A stretch of DNA of 64,000 bases. It comes from an uncultured Alloprevotella sp. (GTDB lineage: Bacteria; Bacteroidota; Bacteroidia; Bacteroidales; Bacteroidaceae). Shown here piece after piece: positions 18,020-26,848 of the stretch. Positions within the stretch are counted from its first letter, which is position 1; each line of letters opens with the position of its first letter. A program made the translations under genes and the position numbers. The DNA lies in assembly GCA_944322325.1 (NCBI GenBank), contig CALUOQ010000002.1, forward strand, positions 186,001 to 250,000, written 5' to 3'. The notes under the pieces are model-generated. The model was given only the letters and a program-made list of their open reading frames with translations. It was not told the DNA's origin and searched no databases.

Positions 18020-19123
18020 ATGGCTCTACAATGTGGCATAGTCGGACTACCCAACGTCGGTAAGTCCACCCTTTTCAACTGCCTGAGCAACGCTAAAGCC
18101 CAGGCGGCCAACTTTCCTTTCTGCACCATCGAACCCAACGTCGGCGTCATCACCGTTCCCGACGAACGGCTGACGCGTCTGGCCGAAATCGTGCATCCGG
18201 GCCGCGTAGTCCCCACAACGGTGGAGATAGTCGACATCGCCGGCCTCGTAAAGGGCGCGTCAAAGGGCGAAGGCCTGGGCAACCAGTTCTTAGCCAACAT
18301 CCGCGAGACCGACGCCATCATTCACGTGCTCCGCTGCTTCGACGACGGCAACGTAGTCCACGTCGACGGCTCGGTAAACCCCGTGCGCGACAAGGAAATC
18401 ATAGACACCGAACTGCAACTGAAAGATTTGGAGACCGTAGAGGCACGCATCAAGCGCGTAGAGAAAGTGGCACAGGTCGGCGGGGACAAGAACGCCAAGA
18501 CCGAGTACGACGTGCTCTGCGCCTACCGCGCCGCCCTGCTCGAAGGCAAAAGCGCCCGCACCGTGCAGTTCGACACGAAGGAAGAGCAGGCCGCCGCGCG
18601 GAACCTTTTCCTGCTTACGTCGAAGCCCGTGCTCTACGTGTGCAACGTCGACGAAGCCTCCGCCGTCAGCGGCAACGCCTACGTCGACGCCGTGCGCGAA
18701 GCCGTAAAGGACGAGGGCGCGGACATCCTCGTCGTGGCCGCACGCACCGAGGCTGACATCGCCGAACTCGAGACCTACGAAGAACGCCAGATGTTCCTGC
18801 AAGACATCGGCCTCGCCGAGAGCGGATGCAACCGCCTTATCAAAGCCGCCTACCACATGCTGAACCTTGAAACCTTCATCACCGCCGGCGAAATGGAGGT
18901 CAAGGCCTGGACCTACCGGCGCGGCTGGAAGGCCCCGCAGTGCGCCGGCGTCATCCACACCGACTTCGAACGTGGCTTCATCCGCGCCGAGGTCATCAAG
19001 TACGACGACTACATCAAGTACGGCAGCGAAGCCGCCGTACGCGAGGCCGGCGCCCTGCACATCGAGGGCAAGGACTACATCGTGCAGGACGGCGACATCA
19101 TGCACTTCCGTTTCAACGTTTAA
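18020..19123 (+). CDS. ychF: redox-regulated ATPase YchF (Obg-family, OLA1 homologue)
   Basis: 367 residues. P-loop protein with G1 GLPNVGKSTLFN at the N-terminus, the DIAGLVKGAS G3 region, a helical coiled insertion (about 130-200) and a C-terminal TGS-like domain ending with DYIVQDGDIMHFRFNV. YchF/OLA1 prefers ATP over GTP and binds ribosomes. It lies 115 bp after folK and 10 bp before lgt, so it is probably co-transcribed with lgt. Confidence 0.96.
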   Translation: MALQCGIVGLPNVGKSTLFNCLSNAKAQAANFPFCTIEPNVGVITVPDERLTRLAEIVHPGRVVPTTVEIVDIAGLVKGASKGEGLGNQFLANIRETDAIIHVLRCFDDGNVVHVDGSVNPVRDKEIIDTELQLKDLETVEARIKRVEKVAQVGGDKNAKTEYDVLCAYRAALLEGKSARTVQFDTKEEQAAARNLFLLTSKPVLYVCNVDEASAVSGNAYVDAVREAVKDEGADILVVAARTEADIAELETYEERQMFLQDIGLAESGCNRLIKAAYHMLNLETFITAGEMEVKAWTYRRGWKAPQCAGVIHTDFERGFIRAEVIKYDDYIKYGSEAAVREAGALHIEGKDYIVQDGDIMHFRFNV

Positions 19124-19133
19124 GCCCCGCGCC

Positions 19134-20000
19134 ATGTCAGACCCCATCATCTGGAACCCCGACATCGTCGCCCTGCACCTTGGCAACTTCGAGCTGCGCT
19201 GGTATTCCGTCTGCTGGTGCATCGGGCTTGTGCTGGCCTACGTCGTGGTGGCCAGGCTCTACAAGCAGCAGGGCATCCCCGGCGAGAAGTTCGACCCGCT
19301 CTTCTTCTATTGCTTCGTGGGCATCCTTGTCGGCTCGCGCCTCGGCCATTGTCTCTTCTACGAGCCGGCCTATTTCCTCAGCCACCCCGTCGAGATGTTC
19401 CTCCCCATCCGCCAGACGGACGAGGGCTGGCGCTGCACGGGCTACGCCGGACTGGCCAGCCACGGCGGCACCATCGGCCTCATCCTGGCGCTGTGGCTCT
19501 ACGTACGACGAACGAAGGTGAACCTCATGCGCGTACTCGACGACATCGCCATCGCCACGCCCGTCACGGCTTGCTTTATCCGGCTCGGAAATCTCATGAA
19601 CTCTGAAATCGTAGGCCATACGACCGACGTGCCCTGGGGGTTCGTGTTCCAGCACAACGGCGACCTGCTGCCGCGCCACCCTGCCCAGCTCTATGAAGCC
19701 ATTGCCTATCTGGTGTTCTTCTTCGTCGGGCTGTGGCTCTATCGCCGCTACCGTCAGAAGGTAGGCACCGGCTTCTTCTTCGGCTATTGCCTGACGAGTA
19801 TCTTCACGTTCCGCTTCTTCGTCGAGTTCCTGAAGGAAATCCAAGAACCGTGGGAGCAGCAACTCGTGGCCGCCATCGGCATCAACCAAGGCCAGCTACT
19901 GAGCCTGCCTTTCGTCGCCATCGGACTCTACTGCCTGCTGGGCGGGAAATGGTGCCGCCGACTGGGCGAACCGCCCACAACGACGGTCCCAAAGAAGTAA
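19134..20000 (+). CDS. lgt: prolipoprotein diacylglyceryl transferase
   Basis: 288 residues, integral inner-membrane enzyme. It transfers diacylglycerol from phosphatidylglycerol to the lipobox cysteine of prolipoproteins. Signature regions: LASHGGTIGLI, and RLGNLMNSEIVG, equivalent to the Lgt signature G-R-x-G-N-F-x-N-x-E-x-x-G with a relaxed first part. Seven or so membrane spans. The start at 19134 is 10 bp after the ychF stop. Its substrates include the lipoproteins encoded just downstream (20176, 21998) and at 44443. Confidence 0.95.
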   Translation: MSDPIIWNPDIVALHLGNFELRWYSVCWCIGLVLAYVVVARLYKQQGIPGEKFDPLFFYCFVGILVGSRLGHCLFYEPAYFLSHPVEMFLPIRQTDEGWRCTGYAGLASHGGTIGLILALWLYVRRTKVNLMRVLDDIAIATPVTACFIRLGNLMNSEIVGHTTDVPWGFVFQHNGDLLPRHPAQLYEAIAYLVFFFVGLWLYRRYRQKVGTGFFFGYCLTSIFTFRFFVEFLKEIQEPWEQQLVAAIGINQGQLLSLPFVAIGLYCLLGGKWCRRLGEPPTTTVPKK

Positions 20001-20135
20001 GCAAAACGAAACTTTTCAGCAGGCTTTATGCCTAAAGACTCAGCAAACGCAGTTTTTCCGACTGAATTTTAAGAAATCTTGCGCAGTGGGTAAAAAAAAA
20101 GAGACAAAGGCAACCGGGCTTAGCTGGCTTATTTA

Positions 20136-20143
20136 TATCTTTG
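20136..20143 (+). promoter_or_regulatory. Bacteroidota -7 element for TPR lipoprotein
   Basis: TATCTTTG matches TAnnTTTG, 32 bp upstream of the ATG at 20176, in an AT-rich 175-bp gap after lgt. Confidence 0.6.
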
Positions 20144-20175
20144 CCGCGAATTTACGTTAAACAAATTCAGATATC

Positions 20176-21873
20176 ATGCGTAACAAGAACCTGTACCTGA
20201 CATTGACTCTTGCGTCGACACTCGCAATGAGTTCGTGTAAAAAACTGGGCGAACTGTCGGCCGACAATTTCACGGTCATCCCCTCGCCCATGGAAACCGT
20301 AAGCGGAAAGGTGCCTGTCACCATCAACGGCCGCTTCCCTGAAAAATACATGAAGAAAAAGGCTGTCGTCACCGTAACTCCCGTTGTGAAGTACGAAGGT
20401 GGCCAGGCAGTCGGCCAAGGCGAGACATTCCAAGGCGAGAAAGTCGAAGGAAATGCACAGACTATCAACTACAAAGTCGGTGGCAACTACACAATGAAGA
20501 ACACCTTCGACTACGTGGACGACATGGCTGTGAGCGAACTCTGGCTCACTTTCGAGGCCAAGGTCGGCAAACGCACGGTCAAGGTGCCCGAGGTTAAGGT
20601 AGCCGACGGCGTCATTGCTACTTCCGAGCTGCTCGGTCGTACGCTCGCCAGCGCCAACGGCTCCATCGCCCCCGACGCTTACCAGCGCATCATCAAGCAA
20701 AAGAAAGACGCGCAGATTAAATTCGTCATCCAGCAGGCCAAGATTCGCAACAGCGAGCTTAAGACGACCTCCGTGCAGGAATTCATTCAGACCCTGCGCG
20801 ACATCAAGGCCGATCAGAAAGGCTATGCGCTCGAAAACATCGAAGTTTCGGCTTACGCCTCGCCCGATGGTGGTGTGAAGCTCAACACGGACCTCGCCGC
20901 TGACCGCGAGAAGAACACCAACAAGTACCTCAACGAACAACTGGAGAAAGAGGACATCGCTACACACGTAGACTCCAAATACACGGCTCAGGACTGGGAA
21001 GGCTTCCAAGAGCTCGTTCAGGCTTCCAACATCCAGGACAAGGACGTCATCCTGCGCGTCCTGTCGATGTACAAGGACCCCGAGGAACGCGAAACGCAGA
21101 TCCGCAACCTCTCGGCCGCTTTCCGCGAATTGGCTGACGAAGTATTGCCCGAACTCCGCCGCTCGCGCCTGACGATTAACTACAACATCGTAGGCCGCAG
21201 CGACGAGGAAATCATGGCTCAGTACAAGTCCGACGCTTCGAAACTCAGCGTTGAAGAACTCCTGTACGCCGCTACGCTCACCGACAACGACGCTGAGAAA
21301 GAGGCTATCTACAAGACGGCAGCCCGCCAGTACCCCAACGATTTCCGCGCTACGAACAACCTCGCTACGCTCGCATACAAGAAGGGGGACAAGGCTGCCG
21401 CACAGCAGTACCTCAGTCAGGTAGCTTCGAGCAACGCACCTGAAGTGGCCGTCAACAACGCCCTCGTCGCTCTGGCTAACGGAGACGTAGCCAAGGCCGA
21501 AACGTTCCTCGGCAAGGGCAACGGCGCTGCTACGTACAACGAAGCCCTCGGTAACCTCTACATTGCGAAAGGCAACTACGCCCAGGCAGTCAGCGCATTC
21601 GGCGATACGAAGACGAACAGCGCCGCTCTGGCCAAGATCCTGAACAAGGACTACAACGGCGCACAGAGCACGCTCGGTGCCATCGCCCAGCCTGACGCCA
21701 TGACCAGCTACCTGAAAGCCATTGTGGCCGCACGCACCAACCAAAGCTCCACGGCTCTGGCCAACCTGCGCGAAGCCATTGCCAAGGACAGCTCGCTCAA
21801 GGCTCACGCCGCCAAGGACCTCGAGTTCCGCGCCCTCTTCGAGGATGCAGCTTTCCAGAGCCTGGTGAAGTAA
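20176..21873 (+). CDS. TPR-containing lipoprotein with an OmpA-like segment
   Basis: 565 residues. A lipoprotein signal peptide ends at the lipobox (LAMSSC, Cys21). Residues about 25-150 form a beta-rich domain with conserved GRFPEKYMKKKAVVTVTPV. A middle segment, IEVSAYASPDGGVKLNTDLAADR, resembles the OmpA/MotB peptidoglycan-binding motif (x-AYASPDG then repeated Asn/Arg positions). Residues about 375-565 carry helical TPR-like repeats (EAIYKTAARQYPNDFRATNNLA, EALGNLYIAKGNYAQAVSAF). This suggests a periplasm-facing outer-membrane lipoprotein anchored to the wall; the exact function is unknown. Codons differ mildly from neighbours (more GCT and GCA), compatible with high expression. It has its own promoter and terminator, so it is monocistronic. 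Confidence 0.8.
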   Translation: MRNKNLYLTLTLASTLAMSSCKKLGELSADNFTVIPSPMETVSGKVPVTINGRFPEKYMKKKAVVTVTPVVKYEGGQAVGQGETFQGEKVEGNAQTINYKVGGNYTMKNTFDYVDDMAVSELWLTFEAKVGKRTVKVPEVKVADGVIATSELLGRTLASANGSIAPDAYQRIIKQKKDAQIKFVIQQAKIRNSELKTTSVQEFIQTLRDIKADQKGYALENIEVSAYASPDGGVKLNTDLAADREKNTNKYLNEQLEKEDIATHVDSKYTAQDWEGFQELVQASNIQDKDVILRVLSMYKDPEERETQIRNLSAAFRELADEVLPELRRSRLTINYNIVGRSDEEIMAQYKSDASKLSVEELLYAATLTDNDAEKEAIYKTAARQYPNDFRATNNLATLAYKKGDKAAAQQYLSQVASSNAPEVAVNNALVALANGDVAKAETFLGKGNGAATYNEALGNLYIAKGNYAQAVSAFGDTKTNSAALAKILNKDYNGAQSTLGAIAQPDAMTSYLKAIVAARTNQSSTALANLREAIAKDSSLKAHAAKDLEFRALFEDAAFQSLVK

Positions 21874-21927
21874 GCCCTAACCGTCAGACTTTCCGCTCGC
21901 CACGCGAGCATATCGAGTCATAAGCAT

Positions 21928-21962
21928 GCCCCTGCCTGCCGCTTCCCTGCGCAGGCAGGGGC
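21928..21962 (+). terminator. Rho-independent terminator after TPR lipoprotein
   Basis: 12-bp stem GCCCCTGCCTGC (21928-21939) with GCAGGCAGGGGC (21951-21962), an 11-nt loop, followed by TTTCGTTT. Only 35 bp separate it from the next ATG, and no TAnnTTTG box lies in that gap, so the next gene may depend on read-through or on a promoter overlapping the hairpin. Confidence 0.88.
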
Positions 21963-21997
21963 TTTCGTTTGAATCCCTATCCGCCCGCCAGACCATC

Positions 21998-23005
21998 ATG
22001 AATGCCCACTTTCCCATTTCGCTCCTTGCACTGCTGTGTTTACTCGCTGCGTGCGGCCCATCGTCGGACCGCGTCCGCATTGAGGGCGACTACCGCAATA
22101 TCTCCAGCTCCGAGTTCTACATTTACGACGAAAGCGGTCAGAGCGGCCCGCCCGACACCATCACCATACGCGAAGGGCAGTTCACGTTCGAGCGTCCCCT
22201 CTCGAAACCCTGCGTGCTGACCCTGCTTTACCCGAACTTCTCAGAACTGCGCCTCATCGCCGAGCCGGGAAAGACCATCACCGTGAAAGGCGATGCCAAC
22301 CAGTTGATGAAAACCGAAATCGGCGGCACCGAGGAAAACGAGGCACTGACGCAATTTCGCCTCGAAAACAGTACACGCCCGGCCGGCGACCAGCTGCTCG
22401 CCGCCAGCCAGTACATCCGTTCCCACCCCGACCGGCTCTCGGCCGAAGCTCTCTTTCTACAATACTTCGCCCGGGCCGAACAGTTCGACCGCCGCACCAT
22501 CGAACTGCTCGATGCCATGCGGCGCGCGCGCCCTGACGCCGCCTATCTCACCGAACTGCGCCGCAGGCTTGAACCGATGAGCCGCACAGCCGCAGGTGCC
22601 GCCCTGCCCGACTTCACCGCTATCGACATCGACGGCGACACCGTCCGCGCCTCGCAGTACGGCAAACGGCCTCTCGTTGTGCTGTTTTGGTCGTCCTGGA
22701 ACGCCCGCAGCCGTGCCTACGCCCGTGCCCTCCATCGCTGCCATAAAGCCTACGGCGACCGCTTCGACGTGCTCACCGTCTCGTTCGACTACTCCGCCCA
22801 TACGTCGCGTCGCCGCGCCGCCACCGACTCCCTGCCCGGAACACTCGTCTGCGATGGCCGCAGCTTCGACTCGCCGCTGACCGCACGCCTCGGCGTGCGC
22901 TACGTGCCCGGCCTGCTCCTTATCGACAAAAACCGCCGCATCGTGTCGCGCGACCTGTCAGCTGACGAAATCTATAACGCGCTGGGCAAACTCGTCACTC
23001 CCTAA
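21998..23005 (+). CDS. DUF4369/TlpA-like lipoprotein without the redox CxxC
   Basis: 335 residues. Lipobox LLAACGPS at residues about 16-22. The N-terminal half (about 25-130) resembles the DUF4369 domain found ahead of thioredoxin-like domains in Bacteroidota (GDYRNISSSEFYIYD, GQFTFERPL). The C-terminal half (about 200-335) is a TlpA-type thioredoxin fold: LPDFTAIDIDGDTVRASQYGKRPLVVLFW followed by SSWNARSR, where active members have WCxxC. Both cysteines are missing, so it cannot be a thiol oxidoreductase. The cis-Pro region VRYVPGLLLID is retained. It is 15 bp upstream of comM. Confidence 0.82.
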   Translation: MNAHFPISLLALLCLLAACGPSSDRVRIEGDYRNISSSEFYIYDESGQSGPPDTITIREGQFTFERPLSKPCVLTLLYPNFSELRLIAEPGKTITVKGDANQLMKTEIGGTEENEALTQFRLENSTRPAGDQLLAASQYIRSHPDRLSAEALFLQYFARAEQFDRRTIELLDAMRRARPDAAYLTELRRRLEPMSRTAAGAALPDFTAIDIDGDTVRASQYGKRPLVVLFWSSWNARSRAYARALHRCHKAYGDRFDVLTVSFDYSAHTSRRRAATDSLPGTLVCDGRSFDSPLTARLGVRYVPGLLLIDKNRRIVSRDLSADEIYNALGKLVTP

Positions 23006-23020
23006 CTTTCCGCCACCGTC

Positions 23021-24577
23021 ATGACCGACACCGCCACCCGACTCGTCAAACTCAGCTGCGCCGCCGTCAACGGGCTCGAAGCCACCCCCGTCAGTATTGA
23101 GGTCAGCACCACGACCGGAAAGGACTTCTTCATGGTCGGCCTGCCCGACAGTGCCGTGCGTGAGAGCCGCACCCGCGTACAGTCCGCCTTGTCCCACACA
23201 GGCTTCCGGCTGGCCCTGCGCCACACGGTGGTAAACTTCGCCCCTGCCGATCTGCGCAAGGAAGGCACCGCGTACGACCTGCCCCTCGCCCTCGGCTTGC
23301 TCGGCGCCTACGACCTGGTCCGCACCGACCACTTCGCCCGCTCCATGTTCCTCGGCGAACTGGGACTCGACGGCTCGCTGCGTCCCGTACGCGGTGCCCT
23401 GCCCGTGGCCATCATGGCGCGACGTCTGGGCTACGAGACGCTGATTGTGCCCAAGGCCAATGCCCGCGAGGCCGCCGTGGTCGACCGACTCGACGTTTAC
23501 GGTGCCGAGCGCCTCACGGACGTCGTCGACTTCCTCAACGGCCGCCCGGCGCTCAGCCCCACGCGCGTCGACACCCGCGCCGAGTTCTACGCCCACCAGG
23601 AACAGTTTGCCTGGGACTTTGCCGATGTACGCGGACAGGAAAATGTGAAACGCGCCCTCGAAGTCGCCGCCGCCGGCGGGCACAACATCCTGCTCGTCGG
23701 CAGTCCCGGCTGCGGCAAGAGTATGATGGCCAAACGGTTGCCCTCCATTCTCCCGCCGCTCACCTTGGCCGAAAGCCTCGAAACGACGCAAATCCACTCC
23801 GTAGCAGGCCGTCTCTCGGCCGACACGTCGCTCATCGCGCAACGCCCCTTCCGCGCCCCTCACCATACCATTTCCGACGTCGCCCTCATCGGTGGTGGCG
23901 CCCACTTCCAGCCCGGCGAAATCAGTCTGGCTCACAACGGCGTCCTCTTCCTCGACGAGCTGCCCGAGTTCAGCCGCTCAGCCCTCGAAACGCTCCGCCA
24001 GCCCCTCGAGGACCGCGTCGTCACCGTCTCTCGCGCCAAATACAACGTTGAGCTCCCCTGCTCGTTCATGCTCGTGGCTTCGATGAATCCCTGCCCCTGC
24101 GGCTACTACAATCACCCCACCCATGCTTGCAGCTGCCTGCCCGGTCAGATAAAGCGCTACCTGAGCAAAATTTCCGGACCGTTGCTCGACCGCATCGACA
24201 TCCAGGTTGAAGTAACACCCGTGCCTTTCGCCGACCTGGCCGACGCCGCGCCCGGCGAGCCCAGTGCCGCCATCCGCGCCCGCGTAGTAAGAGCGCGGCA
24301 GATACAGGCCGACCGCTATGCCAGCTGCCCCGGCATCCATTGCAACGCCCAGATGGACGCGCGCCTGCTGCGTACCTACGCACAACCCGACGCCGACGCA
24401 GCCGAGGTGCTGCGCCGTGCCATGACCCACTACGACCTCTCTGCACGCGCCTACGACCGCATTCTCAAAGTGGCCCGCACAATAGCAGACCTTGATGGCA
24501 GTCCTGCCATAGAACGCCGCCATGTTGTCGAAGCCGTGGGCTACCGCCGCCTCGACCAGGCCGGTTGGGGCGAATAG
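23021..24577 (+). CDS. comM: YifB/ComM family Mg-chelatase-like AAA+ ATPase
   Basis: 518 residues. The N-terminal Lon-like ChlI fold (about 1-175) is followed by the AAA+ module with Walker A GSPGCGKSMMAKR (about residue 226) and Walker B VLFLDELPEF, then the C-terminal Mg-chelatase helical domain. A cysteine-rich loop, NPCPCGYYNHPTHACSC, is typical for the family. In Vibrio, ComM is a hexameric helicase that promotes branch migration during natural transformation. In Bacteroidota the gene is widespread and the role is inferred. It is convergent with recQ across a 320-bp gap. Confidence 0.93.
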   Translation: MTDTATRLVKLSCAAVNGLEATPVSIEVSTTTGKDFFMVGLPDSAVRESRTRVQSALSHTGFRLALRHTVVNFAPADLRKEGTAYDLPLALGLLGAYDLVRTDHFARSMFLGELGLDGSLRPVRGALPVAIMARRLGYETLIVPKANAREAAVVDRLDVYGAERLTDVVDFLNGRPALSPTRVDTRAEFYAHQEQFAWDFADVRGQENVKRALEVAAAGGHNILLVGSPGCGKSMMAKRLPSILPPLTLAESLETTQIHSVAGRLSADTSLIAQRPFRAPHHTISDVALIGGGAHFQPGEISLAHNGVLFLDELPEFSRSALETLRQPLEDRVVTVSRAKYNVELPCSFMLVASMNPCPCGYYNHPTHACSCLPGQIKRYLSKISGPLLDRIDIQVEVTPVPFADLADAAPGEPSAAIRARVVRARQIQADRYASCPGIHCNAQMDARLLRTYAQPDADAAEVLRRAMTHYDLSARAYDRILKVARTIADLDGSPAIERRHVVEAVGYRRLDQAGWGE

Positions 24578-24897
24578 GGCAGGGGACAGATCTTCCACCA
24601 CACACTACATCTTTCGGCCACACGACAGGAAGGCCTTGAATGCGGCACTGCTTCCATAAATTCCTTCAAGGGAATAAAACTTTTTCTCGGACTGGATAAC
24701 TTTTTCCTCAGATACTGGGAGTTTTCTTCAGGTTCGAGAAAAAAATACCCTAAGTCCGAAAAAAGTCGTACCGCCTGAGAAAAAGCTCAGAAACCGTAGA
24801 AAGAACACCGGAAAAGCAAGGAAACATCCAGCAAGGGAGAGCACGTGCCTCGGCAGGTATACTTGAGAAGAAAAAATAGAGTGGGGGAACGGACTGG
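24578..24897. other. AT-richer gap between convergent comM and recQ
   Basis: 320 bp, clearly richer in A/T than the flanking genes and purine-heavy in its second half. It contains a short stem CTGAG-AAAAAG-CTCAG near 24777 and a weak CCTTGAA/TTCAAGG pairing near 24634-24668. No open frame with conserved sequence, no strong terminator and no recognised RNA family. Confidence 0.4.
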
Positions 24898-26823
24898 TTA
24901 CTTGTCCAGCGCTTCGCTGACCTCAACAAAGCCCTCTGGCGTAATACGGATGAGGTTTTCGTTCACCATATAGCTGAACGCTGCCTTTACGGCGGCTTCG
25001 GGCAGACCACAGAAATCGATCTCGTCGGCACGGTGCGGCTGGCCGTCAGCCACAAGGCGACGCAGAGCGTCGGCCAAGGCCTCAAAGTCGCCCTCGGCCA
25101 AGTGCGATGGGTGACGACGCCGGCAGACGTCGCAACGGCGGCACGCAGCAGCGTCCGTTTCTCCGAAATAGGCCAGCAGCTGGCGGCTGCGGCAGTGGCG
25201 ATCGTCACTCATGTAGCGGAGCATAGCCTCTATGCGGTCGACATATTGCTCGCGGCGACGCTCGTAGACCTCGGGGCTGAGTACGACGCGATCGCCGTCG
25301 ATACGGTCGCGCAGGTATGCAACACGGGGGATACGTCGACGAGGAATGTAGTGAAGTACACGACGGTGGGTGAGCCGCTTGAGCGTGTCGTAGACCTGCT
25401 GGGGAGTGAGTCCCGCAGCAAGGGCCAGACGCTTCTCCTCAATGGCGACATAATCGCTGAACAGACCGCCGTACGTGCGCAACAGGGCGCTGAGGACGGC
25501 TTCGTCTTCTGGGCGGGGCGAGGGGAGGGCGTAGAGCTCGTCGCGTGTGGTGAAGAAATAAACGCGCGAAGTGCTGTCGTCCTCGTCGCGATAGTCAATG
25601 TAGCCTGCACGGCTTAGCAACTGCAAGGCACTGACCACCTGCACGGCATTGTGGTGAAAGTTACGACAAAAGGTGTCGACGTTGAACTCATACGTGACGC
25701 CACGCCCGGCACCGACTGCAAGTTGGAAGTAATAGGCCAGCTCGTCGTAGACTCGGCGCACGAAGTCTTTCGGCGGATAGGCGTCAGCCACACGGCGACG
25801 CAGCCGGCGCACGTCGCCGCGGTGGGTGAGCAGCACGGCATAGGCGGTCTGTCCGTCACGCCCGGCGCGTCCGGCCTCCTGAAAATACGCCTCAACCGAA
25901 TCGGGCGGGTCAGTGTGGATGACCAGCCGCACGTCGGCCTTGTCAATACCCATACCGAACGCGTTTGTCGCTACCATGACACGTGCTTCACCCTCTTGCC
26001 AGGCGCGTTGGCGCAGGTCCTTATCGATGCTGGTCAGGCCGGCATGGTAATCGAGCGCTGAGATACCTTGCTGGCGAAGCCACCGGGCCGTGTCGTACGT
26101 ATCGCGTCGACTGCGAGTGTAAACGATGGCCGAACCGGCTACGGCATTGAGAATATGAAGCATGGCGGCAGACTTGTCCTCTGCCTGACGGACGACGTAG
26201 ACAAGATTAGCCCGCTCGAAACTCATGCGGAACACGTTTTTCTCGGCAAAGCCAAGACGGTCCTGAATGTCGTCGACCACAGCAGGCGTAGCAGTGGCCG
26301 TCAGGGCCAACACGGGCGTCCCGGGCAACAGGCGGCGCAGACCGACAATGTCAAGGTAAGCAGGGCGAAAGTCGTACCCCCATTGCGAAATACAGTGAGC
26401 CTCGTCGACCGTAATAAAACAGATGTGCATGTGCCGGAGCTTGGCTTGGAACAGGTCGGAGCCCAAGCGCTCGGGCGAGACGTAGAGGAACTTCACCCCA
26501 CCGTAGATGCAGTTTTCAAGCCTTGCTATGATTTCCTCACGCGGCAGCCCGTTGTGAATGGCTGTCGCCTTGATGCCCCTGCGATGGAGGTGCGCCACCT
26601 GGTCCTTCATCAGCGCGACGAGCGGCGTGACGACGAGACAAGTGCCCTCCATGGCGAGGGCTGGAACCTGAAAGGTCAGGCTCTTGCCGCCACCGGTAGG
26701 CATGAGCCCCAAGGTGTCGCGGCCAGCGCCGATACTGCGGATGATGTCGAGCTGGATGCCCCGAAAGTCGGCGTAACCCCACCAACGGCGCAGGATGTCG
26801 CGGTAATCAGTTGTGGACGTCAT
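24898..26823 (-). CDS. recQ: ATP-dependent DNA helicase RecQ
   Basis: 641 residues. 3'-5' helicase with Walker A LMPTGGGKSLTFQ, the DEAH box VDEAHCISQWGYDFRPAY, motif VI region AGRAGRDG, and a RecQ zinc site CRSRQLLAYFGE...CRRCDVC. The RQC winged-helix region follows; an HRDC domain is not obvious, consistent with a shorter RecQ. ATG 26823 is preferred over a GTG four codons upstream. It is 25 bp downstream of recJ on the same strand, so helicase and 5'-3' exonuclease are co-expressed, matching their partnership in RecF-type recombination and stalled-fork processing. Confidence 0.95.
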   Translation of the reverse strand: MTSTTDYRDILRRWWGYADFRGIQLDIIRSIGAGRDTLGLMPTGGGKSLTFQVPALAMEGTCLVVTPLVALMKDQVAHLHRRGIKATAIHNGLPREEIIARLENCIYGGVKFLYVSPERLGSDLFQAKLRHMHICFITVDEAHCISQWGYDFRPAYLDIVGLRRLLPGTPVLALTATATPAVVDDIQDRLGFAEKNVFRMSFERANLVYVVRQAEDKSAAMLHILNAVAGSAIVYTRSRRDTYDTARWLRQQGISALDYHAGLTSIDKDLRQRAWQEGEARVMVATNAFGMGIDKADVRLVIHTDPPDSVEAYFQEAGRAGRDGQTAYAVLLTHRGDVRRLRRRVADAYPPKDFVRRVYDELAYYFQLAVGAGRGVTYEFNVDTFCRNFHHNAVQVVSALQLLSRAGYIDYRDEDDSTSRVYFFTTRDELYALPSPRPEDEAVLSALLRTYGGLFSDYVAIEEKRLALAAGLTPQQVYDTLKRLTHRRVLHYIPRRRIPRVAYLRDRIDGDRVVLSPEVYERRREQYVDRIEAMLRYMSDDRHCRSRQLLAYFGETDAAACRRCDVCRRRHPSHLAEGDFEALADALRRLVADGQPHRADEIDFCGLPEAAVKAAFSYMVNENLIRITPEGFVEVSEALDK

Positions 26824-26848
26824 GGCGGCAGGCACGGGCAGGCCGGCT

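Noticed and set aside
16810-18321. 503-codon antisense frame across folK and the ychF start
   Set aside because: Shadow frame; it runs through the 21-bp repeats only because those are open in several frames.
20167-21807. 546-codon open frame antisense to the TPR lipoprotein
   Set aside because: Shadow frame; the sense frame has a signal peptide, lipobox, promoter and terminator.
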